Shown in pieces: positions 13,529 to 25,710 of a stretch of 64,000 nucleotides of DNA. The stretch is from Microbotryomycetes sp. JL201. Lineage: Eukaryota; Basidiomycota; Microbotryomycetes. The stretch lies in assembly GCA_033819885.1 (NCBI GenBank), contig JAQYUZ010000001.1, forward strand, positions 558,001-622,000, in the 5' to 3' direction. Position numbers and translations under genes: made by a program. The notes under the pieces are model-generated. The model was not told the origin of the DNA and ran no database searches. It saw nothing but the letters and a program-made list of their open reading frames with translations. Position 1 is the first letter of the stretch. Every line of letters starts with the position of its first letter.

Positions 13529-15080
13529 TCACCTGGCACCTAGGCTCATGCCAAAACCGAATGCGAATCCACAAATGCCAACGAGGTGCCACGTCTTGAT
13601 TTCGATCGTGCGACTGAGCCATGCGAACCAGCCTCGCGGAGGAGGATCCGGTGCTACTACTGAAGAGAGGGCATCTTTTGCCTCGTGCGACACGTTCTTG
13701 CCGTCGGGGGACCGCGAAGGACTCGAGGAGAGTTCGCCAGCAGGGACTGATGAAGCTAGAGCAGGTTCAGACGGAAACGAAGCCGATGAAGGGGACGAGA
13801 GCGGTGCTTGGTTCCAGTCGGCAGGCACTAACGGCGCGTCCGTAGGTGACAAAGGTGTCGAATTTGCCGCAAATTTCAATGGAGTAGGCTTGCTCGTTCT
13901 TCCCACTGTCGCATCAGGTAAGCTAAGGGGTCCCGTCGTCGTGGCGAGCGAAGCGCTTGTGCTCGCGGCAGCGAACGGTGGCGCATCTATAAATGCCCGG
14001 GCATTGTCGACGAGGTCCATAAATCGCTGATCTGTACGGCTTTGTCTCAGCTCCGCTGCCACGAACAAAAGCGCTTCGTACTCGCCTCGCTCAGACTCTT
14101 CGGCGTCAGTGATGCCACGACCTCGTGCTCGCCTGCGCTCCTCGATTGTAGCTGCCGGCGGCGGCGAGAGCGATGATCGCCGACCTGCTCGACGGCGTCT
14201 GCGGTGCCGTGACCATGTAGGGGGACTGGCGGACGCCGGACCGAGCAAAGGACGAGACGCGGTCGGACTAAAGTTTGCTGGACGGGCGCCATCTGCGAGC
14301 GAATCCGAGCTCGACCGGTAATGCTGAGCAGAAGCTTCTGGCGACTTGATTGGAATCGGACGCGAAGCCGATGAAGCAGTGCGTTCGGCGAGCTGAGTAG
14401 CGTTGTCTGACGAGTCTGAAAAGATGGCCGAGTCTCGTTCGGGGATTGGCGCCTCGTCGTCATGCTGATCCTCGGACAAGGCGAACGCGAACGGCGATGA
14501 CATTTTCGTAAGAGAAGAAAGCTTTCTGGACGTGTCTTCCGACACTCTGCGCGGACTGGCCGCTCCTAGCGCTGCCAGGTTAGCGCTCGAGATTGCAGGC
14601 GACAGGCTTTGATGAGGCGAGAGCGCAAGTAAAGTTGCCAAGCTGCAAGACGTAAAAAAGGGTTTGGCTACAGTTCACCTTGTGCGCTACTGCGACTGAA
14701 TTAACTGACCTCGAGCGCAGTGCATCCTCGAGCATGCTTCGTTTGACGACAGGATCCTCCTCTCGCCTTCGGCTCCGTCCTCGGCCCCGTCCTCGCGACT
14801 CGTCTGCATCCTCCAGTGCCGAGTATTCGTCGTCACCGTCGTCTGACGCCTCGACGCGCACTGAGCGCGGCGAAATGCCACCCATTTTGACCGATGAAGT
14901 GGGGAGCCGAAGCGGGTGTCCGAGCTCGAGTCGCTGAGAGTTTGACGTGTAAGCCGCCTCACGAGAGCTCCCTGTCACCGTCGAGCTTGTGTCCGTGCGT
15001 TTGATCGACCTGCGAGCGGCGGGTCCATAAGAATCGACTCGCGAGTGTGGCGGCTCGGGCGCAATGTCCAAGTCCGACAT
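13529..15080 (-). CDS. Hypothetical tail-anchored protein, 494 residues
   Basis: Two exons (15080-14710 and 14642-13529) join in phase 2 through an intron with a GTCAGT donor. The protein is Ser/Arg/Asp-rich and mostly disordered. A probably conserved core spans the junction (VVKRSMLEDALRS, then LATLLALSP, helical), and FMDLVDNARAFID looks like a short helix. The C terminus is KTWHLVGICGFAFGFGMSLG, one hydrophobic segment at the very end, so the protein is predicted to be tail-anchored in the ER or mitochondrial outer membrane. I do not recognise a family. The last codons read GCC AGG TGA G, which is also a good AG|GTGAG donor, so the true C terminus could continue in another exon to about 13375. 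A functional call is not justified. Confidence 0.68.
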
Positions 15081-15719
15081 CGTGTCAAAGTCGCTCGAGG
15101 CTGTCCATGGCGAAGAAGCTGGAGGTAGCGCGATCCATGACGCGGTACACGGAAGGCGGCGAAACGAGTCACGTGTGTCAGCTCCTGGAACTCGGCCGGC
15201 GCAATGATCGCCGCTCGCGACTGCCGACGCCCGACGGGCGAGCGGCCATCGGAGAAGCTAGCTTGACATTTGAAAGCGACCCACAAGCTCACCATCACTG
15301 TCTGTCTGAGCCGCGCTTGAGTCTGCAGGTGTCGCTGTCGAAGCGCGTTGGCTGACTTGATTACGCGCGCGCTCTATCGACGCGCTACGGGCGCTGTCCA
15401 GGCGACCGTCGGCGCTGACAAAGTGCCGTTGAAACATGGATCTGCGCAATCAGATGCCGATCCACGCTCGTGCCGCGTTCCGGTGCAAAGGTCGTGCGGC
15501 AAGATAACCGACATCAGGCAGCCGGCGCCCCACCTTTGACCGTGACCTCGCTCCGTCTCGCGCTCGACAATTAGATTAATTCGCTTCTCGGAACATAGAC
15601 AAACGATTTCACATTGCACTCGAAGCACCCGATCCAACAATCTGCACACATTCATCCTGTTCATGGGTGACGCCACTGCCTCTTCTGCCTTTTGGCTACT
15701 TTTTGGGTCAGATGCCGTC
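15081..15719. other. Intergenic region
   Basis: This is 639 bp between the start of the tail-anchored protein gene and the end of GPH1. The one longer minus-strand frame here overlaps the GPH1 end and is Cys/Arg-biased with no family resemblance. It is probably promoter and 3' UTR. Confidence 0.5.
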
Positions 15720-18700
15720 TCAGGCACGCGGCAACGGTTGCACCTTCTACAGAACGGCATTTCTGCTTCAGCGATGCTCCAACGTTGAATAAGACGGCCC
15801 AAGATGGACTCACATGAGGCTCGATCGACCAAATCTCCTCGCAGTACTGCTGCACGGCTCGATCACTGCTAAACTTGCCCATGCGCGCGGTCGTATTGAC
15901 TGATTTTGCCGGACGAAAAGGTCAATCCGCCGCGTCACCTCAAGACACAAATCTCCCAGCACTCACTCGTTTTTTCAATCCAAGAGGCTCGGTCAACGTA
16001 AGCCTCGTCAACCATTCGTTGGGCAGCCAGATAACTGGTGAAATCGTCCGAGACGAGATCTTCGGATCGCAAGATGCAGAGTCAGCAAGATCGCCGGGCG
16101 TGCCAAGAAAGCGATCATGTCGCAGACACTGCAAAGCCAGTGCTTCTCTTGAGGACGGAAGATCCGGCTTTGGACCTGACAGCAGCTGCTCCGCAAGGCA
16201 CACTCACAATAATCCTTGCCTTCAAACAAGGTCGAAAGCAGCGGCTCAAACACGCTCGCGTCGCCAAACATGCCGGAGCGGATCGCATCGACCGTCTGCA
16301 TCAACTCTGCAGGATACTGGCTCTCGCCAAAGTGATGCGCGCGACGAAGCTTTGGCACTATTTCGTAGTGTCAGCACACTGTTCCGGCGGTTGCGCAATA
16401 TTGACTTGCCATCCGGAGTCAGGTTACCGAAAAAGAAGACTGCAATACCGGCGAGTCAGACCTGGGTCAGGCACGCGTTTCCCCGTCAAACTGACCATTC
16501 TCGTCTCCAACCTCTTCGGCAATCTCAATGTTTGCGCCGTCGGCAGTGCCAAGAAGTAGACCGCCGCTGCGAAGAAGGCGTCAGAACTCTTCAGTCAGAC
16601 AAGCTGCGCCAATAACTTACTTGAGCGTAAACTTCATGTTGCTGCATAGCTCACGGTTCGTCAGCATATTCAAGAATTCATCGTCGGAAACCTCATTGGC
16701 ACTTACGAAGTGCCGCTGCAAGGCACACGTCGGTGTCAGTCCAGTTCTGCCAGACACGAGTGCAAATAGACACTCACGAAGCCTCGGTACCAGCAGTAGA
16801 AATGTGCTCGGAAATATCGCTCGCGGGAATAATGATCTCGGCTAAACTGACAGAATAGTCGGGCAGGAAGCACACCGTCATCTGGTCACGAATCTCGGCG
16901 TCGGCCGACACAGTCTTGGACACTGTCATTGCACATTGTCAGGCGAGTCACTTTATGACGAAGTCCCTCAAATGAACTCACCGGCATTGATCAGGCGGAT
17001 GACGAGCTTGGCGATGTAGTAACCAGGGGCGGCTTTGCCTGCAAAGATGCTGACGCGGGGCACGACCTTTTTGCGGTCGGCAGGCGACATCTTCTTGAGC
17101 TCGAGGTAGCGGAATACGACACCGAGAATGTTCATAAACTGCCGCTTGTATTCGTGGATGCGCTTGCACATGACGTCGAAAAGAGCGCTACGGTTGACTT
17201 GAATGCCCAAAGTCGACTCGATGTAAGTTGCCAGGCGATCCTTGTTCGATGCTTTGACAGCGTCCCACTGCTTTTGGAACGCGGAATCCTTGGCACACTT
17301 TTCGAGCCCTTTGAGCTTGTAAAGATCGAGCAACCAGTCATCATTGCCGAGCGTCTTTGTGATGAGGTTTGCAAGAGCGGGGTTGCACTGCAACAACCAA
17401 CGACGAGGCGTGATGCCGTTCGTGACATTTGTAAAGTGGTCGGGCCCGAAAAAGTCGACAAAGTCGGCAAACATTTCCTTGACAAGGCCAGAGTGAAGCT
17501 CGGCGACACCGTTGACCTTGTGCGAACCAATAATGGCCAGATACGCCATGCGAACTTGCTGCTGCTGGCCTTCTTCAATCAATGACATGCGGGTAATGCG
17601 GGCGCGGTCGTTCGGGAACCGCTTCTCGACTTCCTGCAGGAAGAACAGATTGAGGTCGTAGATGATTTGCATGTCTAGTGACGAGAAGGTATTCAGCATT
17701 GAGAGTCGTAAGCTTCTCTTGCCTACTCACGACGAGGAAGCAGGTGCGCGATGAGCGGGACAGGCCACTTCTCCAACGCCTCAGGCAGCACAGTGTGGTT
17801 CGTATAACCAAACGTCTTTTGCACGATAGTCCATGCCGTGTTCCAAGGAACGTTCTCTTCGTCGACAAGAACGCGCATCAGCTCGACAATGGCCATCGTA
17901 GGATGCGTGTCGTTGAGCTGAATGGCATTGTATTCGGGGAACTCTTCAAAGGGCTTGCCGAGCTTTTTGAAACGACGCAAAATGTCGGACAATGAACTGG
18001 CGACCCAGAAGTACTGCTGCTTGAGACGAAGCTCTTTGCCGCTCATGAAGTTGTCATTAGGGTACAAAACCCGGCAAATATTTTCCGCGGAAGAAGCTTC
18101 GGCAACAGCCGCATCGTAGTCTCCGGCGTTGAAAGCAGCCAGGTTGAATGACTGCTTTGCACGGCTCGACCACAGACGAATATTGTTGGCATTGTCGGTA
18201 CGGTAGCCAGGAATCGGCATATCGTAAGGAACAGCCAGAACGTCAAATCCGCCGGTCCATCGTCCGCGGCCGTCGTCGTATCTGACCGCCTCTCCGTAGA
18301 GCTTGACCTCGACAGCATTGTCCAGACGAGGCAGCTCGAACGCGTTGGCATGATCCAGCCACGGGTCGGGAACCTCGACCTGCTGTCCGCTCGAATCGCA
18401 CAGTTGACGGAAGATGCCATACGAATAGCGCAAGCCGTAGCCCCACTGCACAAGGTCGCTTGAATGAGGGATGAATGCCTGGCCCGTGATATGCGCGACT
18501 TACACCTGGCATATTGAGCGTCGAAAGCGAGTCCATGTAGCAAGCGGCGAGGCGGCCGAGACCACCGTTGCCGAGACCTGCGTCGCGCTCTTCTTCGAGG
18601 AGATCCTCCATTTTGAAGCCAAGTTTGCCCACTGCCTCGCTGTACGCGGGCTTGACGCCCAGATTGAGCAGGGAGTTGTCGAGTGCACGGCCCATCAAAA

Positions 18701-19648
18701 ACTCAAGCGACAGGTAGTAAACGCGCTTGGGCTTGATGGCGGTGTGTTCCTGAATGGAAACTTGCTTCAGCAACGAGACTATCAGCTCATACACTCAAGG
18801 TCGCGGGCCGCACCGTCTGAGTATTGTTCCAGATCTGGATCAAATGTTCACGGATCGAGAACGCGACGGCTTGGAATGTGGCCAGATCGTCGAGGTTGTA
18901 GGGCGCACGGGCGAGCGTCGTCACGACATGGTGCACGATGTGGTTGGCGACAACTTCGGGATCTGGTCCGGCATGGCCCGTACTCCTTGTCAGTTTCGGT
19001 GATTGACTGGGCTGTACTTAAGGCTAGACTTGCCAGCTTTCAGGTCATCTCGAACGTGCTTGATGGCCGACTTCCAGGTGTCCTTGTCGCCTGGAAAGAT
19101 CTCATTCAAAGGTTTGTTGCCCTCGGGAATGAAACCTGCAAGGAAGGGAGAGGGAGATTTTCGTGCCACCGGTCCAGGCAGTAAGCGTCCAGGCCGGCCG
19201 GAAACGATTCATGACGCGTCATCGAGTCAAAGGCGGCTCACCTGTAGCTGATCGCTGCAAGGCGGCAAGAATGCGTGGGATGAAACACGTCTCAGCGGGC
19301 GGCTGCGCGCGGGTGTGCGAGCGAGCGGCCACGACTGACCTTGTGCACGCGCGGACGCGTCCTCGTCGTCGACTGCGGCTCACTCGGGTTCACTTGGTGC
19401 TGGATTCGTCGACACGAAAGTTTGTCAGTGTCTTTACGATCAGATGCGCGGCTAGCAAGGCGCGGACGCGTGCATGTGCGCTCGGGGGTTGCCACGCGTC
19501 GTTGTGGGGCGCCTCTGCCACTGCCCCGCAGCCCTCACGCCGTCCCTCCGCGAGCAAGAGCACTCACCGTTGCAGGCTGCACTGGAGCGCTTTTGGTGTT
19601 GCCGCCGGTCGGGGCCGGGGCAGCAGCTGTCGTCGCCGCGGGTGCCAT
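15720..19648 (-). CDS. GPH1: Glycogen phosphorylase
   Basis: A GT35 enzyme in 17 exons, phosphorolysing alpha-1,4-glucan to glucose-1-phosphate in the cytosol. Blocks in order: a Thr/Ala/Pro-rich start ([16 protein letters not shown]), [15 protein letters not shown] around the regulatory N terminus, [93 protein letters not shown] (the Lys binds pyridoxal phosphate) and GKFSSDRAV. Micro-exons: 13 nt (19242-19254), 9 nt (16707-16715) and 21 nt (16621-16641); the last two split the pyridoxal-phosphate motif. The intron at 16358-16409 uses a GC donor. The C terminus after SIEPH is uncertain: splicing a GTGAGT intron to the AG before AAGGTGCAACC gives a stop at 15720, and other acceptors would end near 15661. 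Confidence 0.93.
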
Positions 19649-19968
19649 CGTCGCAAGAGACCGAAGAGGCGTTGGGCCGATCCCGCGCTCACGTCGACAG
19701 CCCTGTCGTACAGCAAACGCTGCAATCTCTCAGCCACATTGATTAAGATACACAAACTGCCCGTCTGTCTTTGATTCGCGCCTTTGATAAATGATCATTT
19801 CCGGCTCCTCCAGCTCATCGATCTCTGCACGTTTGCAGACTCGCCTTTGTGGACACAAGAGGTACATCACAATCTTATCTCTATTGATCAGAACGGACGA
19901 TTCGTTGAAATCATAATCAGAGTGGCCTATGAGAGAGGCACAAACGAAACAGGGACGTATGCAAGAGT
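19649..19968. other. Intergenic region upstream of GPH1
   Basis: This is 320 bp between the GPH1 start and the CAT2 stop. No coding frame is recognised; it should hold the GPH1 promoter. Confidence 0.5.
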
Positions 19969-22478
19969 CTACAACTTTGCTTGTTGTCGCGCTTGTTGCT
20001 CGAGACCGCTCTCCATCACTTGTCTCATCTCGGTCGCCGCAGTCTCGAGGTAATGCCTGAACGCCTGTACGCCTTCGCCACCCTTGTTCATTGACGTAAT
20101 GGTGAACCGCAAGCTCCGGTTGTTGACAGCGTACGCCAAGCCGTAACCCTCATCGACGACTGGTAAACGAATGCGCGACACCGTGAGCTGAGGGCTCTGG
20201 GAACACAGAACATAGCGCGCAAACTCACCTTCGCCGTAGCCCCAACCTTCAAAGAACTCGGACGTGAGTTGTGATGTGGACAAAACCCAGTTGTTGGATT
20301 GACTAAATGTCGGGTCAGAATACAAAGCCGGAAGTTTCTCGCCCTCTTTGAGTAGTTTTTTGAGACCTGGTGGCAGCCATGTCAGCAATCAAAGTCTCAC
20401 GTTGGTTTCGCCCTGGCCGCCGGTGGAAAAACGTACCAAACAAGTGTCTGTCCACTCCTCGTCCGTCGGCCGCCTCGTTGGCGAGTTTGATGTGTGCGGC
20501 ACCAGCTTTTTGAAGCAATTTGAGCCTGTCAGAGTCCGTCTTGGATGGATCTTCCATTGCTTTGAAAAACTCGAGCGCGTCAACGGTCGCGCTACGGATG
20601 ACTTCGGTCCTGCCGAGCTTGAATTTGCGCGTCTGTGCAGATTCATAGGTCGGCGCAATTTCCCCCTTCATTTTATAGTACGCCAAGCCCATGACGAGCT
20701 GCGTGTAACTGTCTGGCGAGATCTTGAACGTCTTGATCTTGTCTTTGCCATAGCCATCGTACTGCAAAACTGCCAGCTCATGCTTTGCCATGGTGGCAGC
20801 GTGTTCTGCGACCGACTTTTGAATGGCGCCCTGCACCTGTCCCGGCAGTTTAAACGTCAAAGGCGTGACCGGCGGCAGTTCTGCCCTGGGTTCGGCATCT
20901 CCAAGTGGCACTTTTCCGGCGTCAAGCGAGCGCAACAACCAGTCGTTCAAACGCGAGGTTGGCGTGCCATCCATGCAAGAGTGCTCGCCGTTGAAGCCAG
21001 ACTTGCCATTGTCAAAGACGACGACTGCGCGCAGGGCGTTACGGTGTCAGCACAAAAGCGGATCCTCTGCCTCGAAGATGTCTCTCGTGACTGACGCTGG
21101 TGCTTATCGAACCACCGACTCTTGCCGTCTCCGACCCAAATGCCCCAGCTCGTCTCTTCCCTCGTGACGGGCTTTGAAGCGTCAAGAGAGACGATGACGA
21201 TGGCCGATTCAATTTTCTCCAAGTTGCTGGCGTTTTCTGGCGCGTGCGAGACGAGTTGCTGACGGGCCTCTGTCCACACGTCTCGGTCGGCCGTCGTCAA
21301 CGCGCCAAGCGGGTAAGGGTCAGAGTCGCGACCGGCCATCTCAATCACCTTCTTGAAGGAACTACAACATGAAAGGTCAGGGGCACAATCCTCCTCGGTC
21401 AAATGTCCGGATCAAGAGCTCACGCCTCGAGCTCCTTTTCGCTGAGCCACTCGCCGTCAGCGTGCACCACTGGCACTTGGAAGAACTTGTTGTTCCGGAC
21501 GACAACAATATGGTTATGAGTGTCGGGATCGTATTTGCGTGCCGTATCGACGGGTGCCGCGGGCAATCTGGTTGCGTTGAACAGGTACTTGTACGAGGCC
21601 ATGCATAACGGTGCTTTGCGAGCCATTTCCGGCTCTAGCTGTTCACTGGTTCATGGCAACGAAACCTTTGTGGTCAGATCTGTGTCTTGACGAGCAGTGC
21701 AAGTCAACGAATCTCACGTCTCTGTCAATTTTCGGAAATACATGAGGGCGCGGATGAGTCCTGCAGCGCGAGCGGGGCCGTTTCTCCGCTTCTTGTCGTC
21801 CCTGTGAACGTAGAAGTAGTTGACGCCTGAATTGTGAGTACACCAATCGAGCACAGACCGAGCGCAGATGACCGACGGAATACGTCAGCACTGCTTGAAA
21901 CGTATCCAGCGAACATAAAAGCCCGCGCACCGGGTACAACGGGTCCACGGTAGCCAAAGTATGCTATCGAAGGTGAACGAGCGCGTGGATGTCAGCACGC
22001 ATTACTGTGGGATCGTGCCCCGAGCCGAACCGCGGAAACGGGCGCCAACTTGCCTGTCTCGTTCCACCACTCGGACAGCCAGCTGTCCTTTTGCTGCGCG
22101 CGCTCGAGCAACCTCTCTTGCAATTGTTTGACAAGCGGACTGGTCCTAAAGTCGTTGACGGCCTGCTCGCTCGCGGCGAAACTCGGGAGCGGTTCACTCG
22201 AGCTCGTGCCGGGTTGCTGCGCCAGATGAAACGTCTTGATGGATTGCAAGTAGCGCTCCGTCGTCTCTTCGATTGTCGGCACGGGCAAGTGTGGCAGAGT
22301 ATGCTCGAACCGGTCTGCGCTCACGCGACAAGACCGACGTCAGCGATCGATGCACCACCTTTAGCGTCCTAAACGACCTACACATCGGGCCAACCGAGCC
22401 TTGTTGCTGCTGAGACTGCTTTGGCGCCATCGTGGTCAACGTGCGGGCACGAGCAGGAGCAAGCGAGCGCCGAAGCAT
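19969..22478 (-). CDS. CAT2: Carnitine O-acetyltransferase, mitochondrial/peroxisomal
   Basis: Nine exons encode a choline/carnitine acyltransferase. Blocks in order: RFEHTLPHLPVPT, AYFGYRGPVVPG, VNYFYVHRDDKKRRNG, EMARKAPLCMASYKYLFN, FNGEHSCMDGTP (holds the catalytic His), YGKDKIKTFKISPDSY, WGYGEVVDEGYGLAYAV. It transfers acetyl groups between CoA and carnitine for export from peroxisomes and mitochondria. The first Met (22478) begins an Arg/Ala presequence; a second in-frame Met is codon 17 (22430). The protein ends in Ala-Lys-Leu, a PTS1-type peroxisomal signal. This matches yeast CAT2, where alternative starts send one product to two organelles. The intron at 21964-22053 has a GC donor. 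An apparent frame change near 21010-21100 is resolved by an intron joining DKHQ to LVVFDNGKSG. Confidence 0.94.
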
Positions 22479-22686
22479 CAGTGCAAAAGGCCAACCGCTT
22501 TCGTCGGCCTCTTGATCGCAAATAGCCGGCGAGCCGACTTGCGAGGGTTAAGCGAGAAATGCAATCAAGTGCACATGGTCGTCAAGATACGCAAGTACAA
22601 CAAAACAATTGCTCCACCTGTATGGGTCGCACCCAAAAAGTAAGAAATCAATGCAATATTAGGCTTCTAGAACGCCTCGGCCTCGT

Positions 22687-25416
22687 TCACTTTCGCGCCC
22701 TGCCCCGAACAACTGGCTTCTTGCCTCGCGTTTCGGGCTGGTCCATGCCAGGCTTGCCACGCCTCGATTTGTTCTTGACATTGGCGTGTGTGTAGTAGTT
22801 GGTCGCCTTTTTCTTGTTGGTTGTCATGCGCTTCTCTTTGATGGGCGCGGCATCTTCCTCCGAATCGGACTCATCGTTTGCAACTGTCAGAGAGCATATC
22901 AGCGATTGGTCGGGCTCGGATCAATTCGGCCACGTTGCTCTCACCTCGTTTCGCTGTGCCGTTCAATTTGGCCGTCGACTTGGGCAAAGGTGTCGGTCCC
23001 GGCTCGTCGATCACGACCTCCACGTCCTCCTCCTCCTGATCACTATCAGCATCAACATCTGACCGAGCATCAACCAGCTCCGGAATGTCCTCATCATCAG
23101 AATTGTCCGCATTCACGACATCTTCGACTTCGCTGCTGGAATCCGCATCGCCAACAGCTTGGGCAAACAACTGCTCCCACTGAAGCGGTACTTCCCCCTC
23201 AGGCAATGTAAAGTCGGCCTCGTCATCGTCCTCGTCGTCATCGTCCTCCTGGATTCCGCCCCACTCTTCTTCCTCGTCAACGGCGTAATCCTCATCGTCG
23301 TCCTCTGCTCCGTCTTCAGCACCGTGAACTTTGTCCTCGTCGTCTTCAAGGAACCTGCTCGTGTGCACGATCTGGTGCAATGGCTGTGTAACGCCCCGAA
23401 TACTCCTGACCGTGTTGCCTTGCTCGTCCAGAGCGTTGCTGCCACCGGACGTTGACGCCAGTTCGCCATTCGTCGTGCCAGCTTGTTTCTTCGCTTTGAC
23501 GTCGTCAGTGCGCTCGACTTCAGGCGGAGGCACGAAAAATGGGATCTTGCCACGAATCCAGTCCTGTGAAGCGGGCGCAGGATTGTCAATGAATTCCATC
23601 CCGTGTGGAAACTGGCGGGTGAGAAACATGCTCACGTTCAGGACCATCGTAGCAATCGTGCGCAAGTCAGGTTCACCACCTCTGTGCAACTTGCCCATCT
23701 TTGTCGCGACCATGCCCAAAAAGTGTTCGGCGTCTGACCAGTCTTTGACGCCATATGTCCTTGTCAAATACTCTGGTCTGACTCGACTCAATAGGTACGG
23801 AATGTGCTCGGCCGGTGACGACAAGTGCTCGACGCGGACGGTGCCTTTCAAGACTTTCTGGGACTCGGTATCACGTGCCGAAGGTGGAACGATACCGGGA
23901 CAGTCGATGAGGTAGATACGACGCATGAGCGTGATATACTGCCACACTTTAGTCTCTCCTGGGATTGGCGCAGTCTTGCACACGGCCTTCTTCTTGAGCG
24001 TGTTGATAATGGACGACTTGCCGACGTTAGGGTACCCGATGAAACCGACAGAGATCTGTTTCTTGTCGGAAAACAAAGTTGAGAACTGACGCAGCAATTG
24101 GATGAGAGACCCTTTCCCGAACGAGTTGTTGATGGATGCATGAAATGCGATCGTCGGGTGCTTTTTGGACAAGACTTTGACCCAACGAGCCTGCCAAGCA
24201 ACACGAGGTGAGCCAGAGATTTTGTCACGTGGGAGCATTCCTGGAGACGTACGGCAACCCAACCAGGCACGAGGTCGACCTTGTTCAAAACATAGATGAG
24301 CTTTTTGCCTCGCTTCTCCTTTGCAAGATAGTTCTCGACACTCTCGCAACGGGTGCCCATGGGATCGCGCGCGTCCAAGACGTGGAGGATGACGTCTGAC
24401 GAGTCGATTACCTGTTTCAAGCGCATCAACGAGGGTTAGTTGGCGGAGTTGAGAATATCGAGACCATTGGCTACGACTTGCTTTGTACAGCTCGGCCCAG
24501 ATACGTCTAGATGTGCCAGCACTCAGGATATAGTCCATCGGCCTGTCCCTCCTGTCATCGACTTCTTCAGCGTTTGGTGCGACCGAGTCGTCTACGTCCC
24601 ACGATGCTTCGACAGCAGCGTCCTCTGCCGCCAATTGTTGCTTGGCCACCTTGGCCTCGTTGCTCGCTTTGATTTGACCAGCCAACTCTGAAAAAGAGCC
24701 GGCATCGAGGCGAGGTCGCTTGCGCTGAGCCTTTGCTCCAAACGTGTCGCTGAACGGCTCTGTCGTAACCAAGTCTGCCTTGACCTTCTGCTCGCAGGTG
24801 TGAATGCCGAGTCAGAACGCGAACGACCCTCATGACACGAAGACACAAACGAGCATGCTCACTCCGACTGGCAAATCTGTCAACAAGCTCATGGGCAGCT
24901 TGTTCTTTTTGAGCACGACAGCATACGGGTCGTCAATCTTGTCCTTCAAGCTCGTCCTGAAGTGCTCGAGCGCCGTCTGACTGATCGTCCTCGTGTTTCC
25001 AAACCACCTTCGGTCAGGTTGCACGCGTCCTGGCTTGGCTTCGGACGATTGAAACTCTGCAGCCTTGATAATGTTGCCCTGACTGTCCCTGACGGCCCTG
25101 CCAGACTTGCCAGACAGCATGTTGACTCGCTTTGCCTTTTTCGCATCTCGATAAAAGTTCTCGCCTGTGCGAGGTGTGCGACAGTGCGTTGCGTCAGCCG
25201 AGCTTTTGCGTACGCGCGCTCGCTCGCACGCGATCTGTCCGAACGCTGACCTTTGGTGCGAATGTTGCCCGTCTTGAGACCTGCACAGTAGTTCGAGACA
25301 AGAGTCAGACTGAGTCATGCATGTGGCAATGCCCCGCAAGTGGTGGATGTACCTGTGGCGGCCGCATGCTGAGTGTTGCGCGTCTTTGTCGTCGGATTGC
25401 TCTTGTCCACCGGCAT
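22687..25416 (-). CDS. NOG2: Nucleolar GTP-binding protein 2 (60S assembly GTPase)
   Basis: Seven exons encode a circularly permuted GTPase of the Nog2/GNL2 type. The N-terminal NGP1NT region reads [28 protein letters not shown] and [12 protein letters not shown]. The permuted GTPase follows with [25 protein letters not shown] (G4), GYPNVGKSS (G1) and DCPG (G3), then a long Asp/Glu-rich stretch and a basic tail with [14 protein letters not shown]. Nog2 binds pre-60S particles in the nucleolus and nucleus and must leave before Nmd3 joins. The intron at 24412-24481 uses a GC donor (AAA|GCAAGT) and joins ELYK to VIDSSDV; without it the frame carries about 23 unrelated residues. The start at 25416 ([20 protein letters not shown]) gives the expected short N terminus. 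Confidence 0.94.
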
Positions 25417-25545
25417 CGTGGCAGTATCAGCTCAAGCAAACGTATTCAGAAAGAACCAAGTTGCGATAGGCTAGAACGACACCGTTGAACGGGCGTGTAG
25501 TCAATGGCCTCTGCCCAATTCCGAGTCGCGCCTCGGCGCTCGAAC

Positions 25546-25556
25546 TTTTTTTTTTT
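25546..25556. promoter_or_regulatory. Poly(dA:dT) tract upstream of NOG2
   Basis: A run of 11 T on the plus strand lies 130 bp upstream of the NOG2 start in a 294-bp gap. Such tracts commonly disfavour nucleosomes in fungal promoters; the function here is inferred. The rest of the gap (25417-25710) shows no gene. Confidence 0.35.
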
Positions 25557-25710
25557 GAGACGAGCGACCAGCCAGCGAATGTACGCTTACAACCACCAAA
25601 GGTCGAGGTATGTCTCAGTTTTGAATTGAATGGAATTAACTTCTCTATTTGAGAACAGCTAGCAATCTCGAGATGGAAAACAAAGAATGGGCACGTGACT
25701 CGTACTTGAT

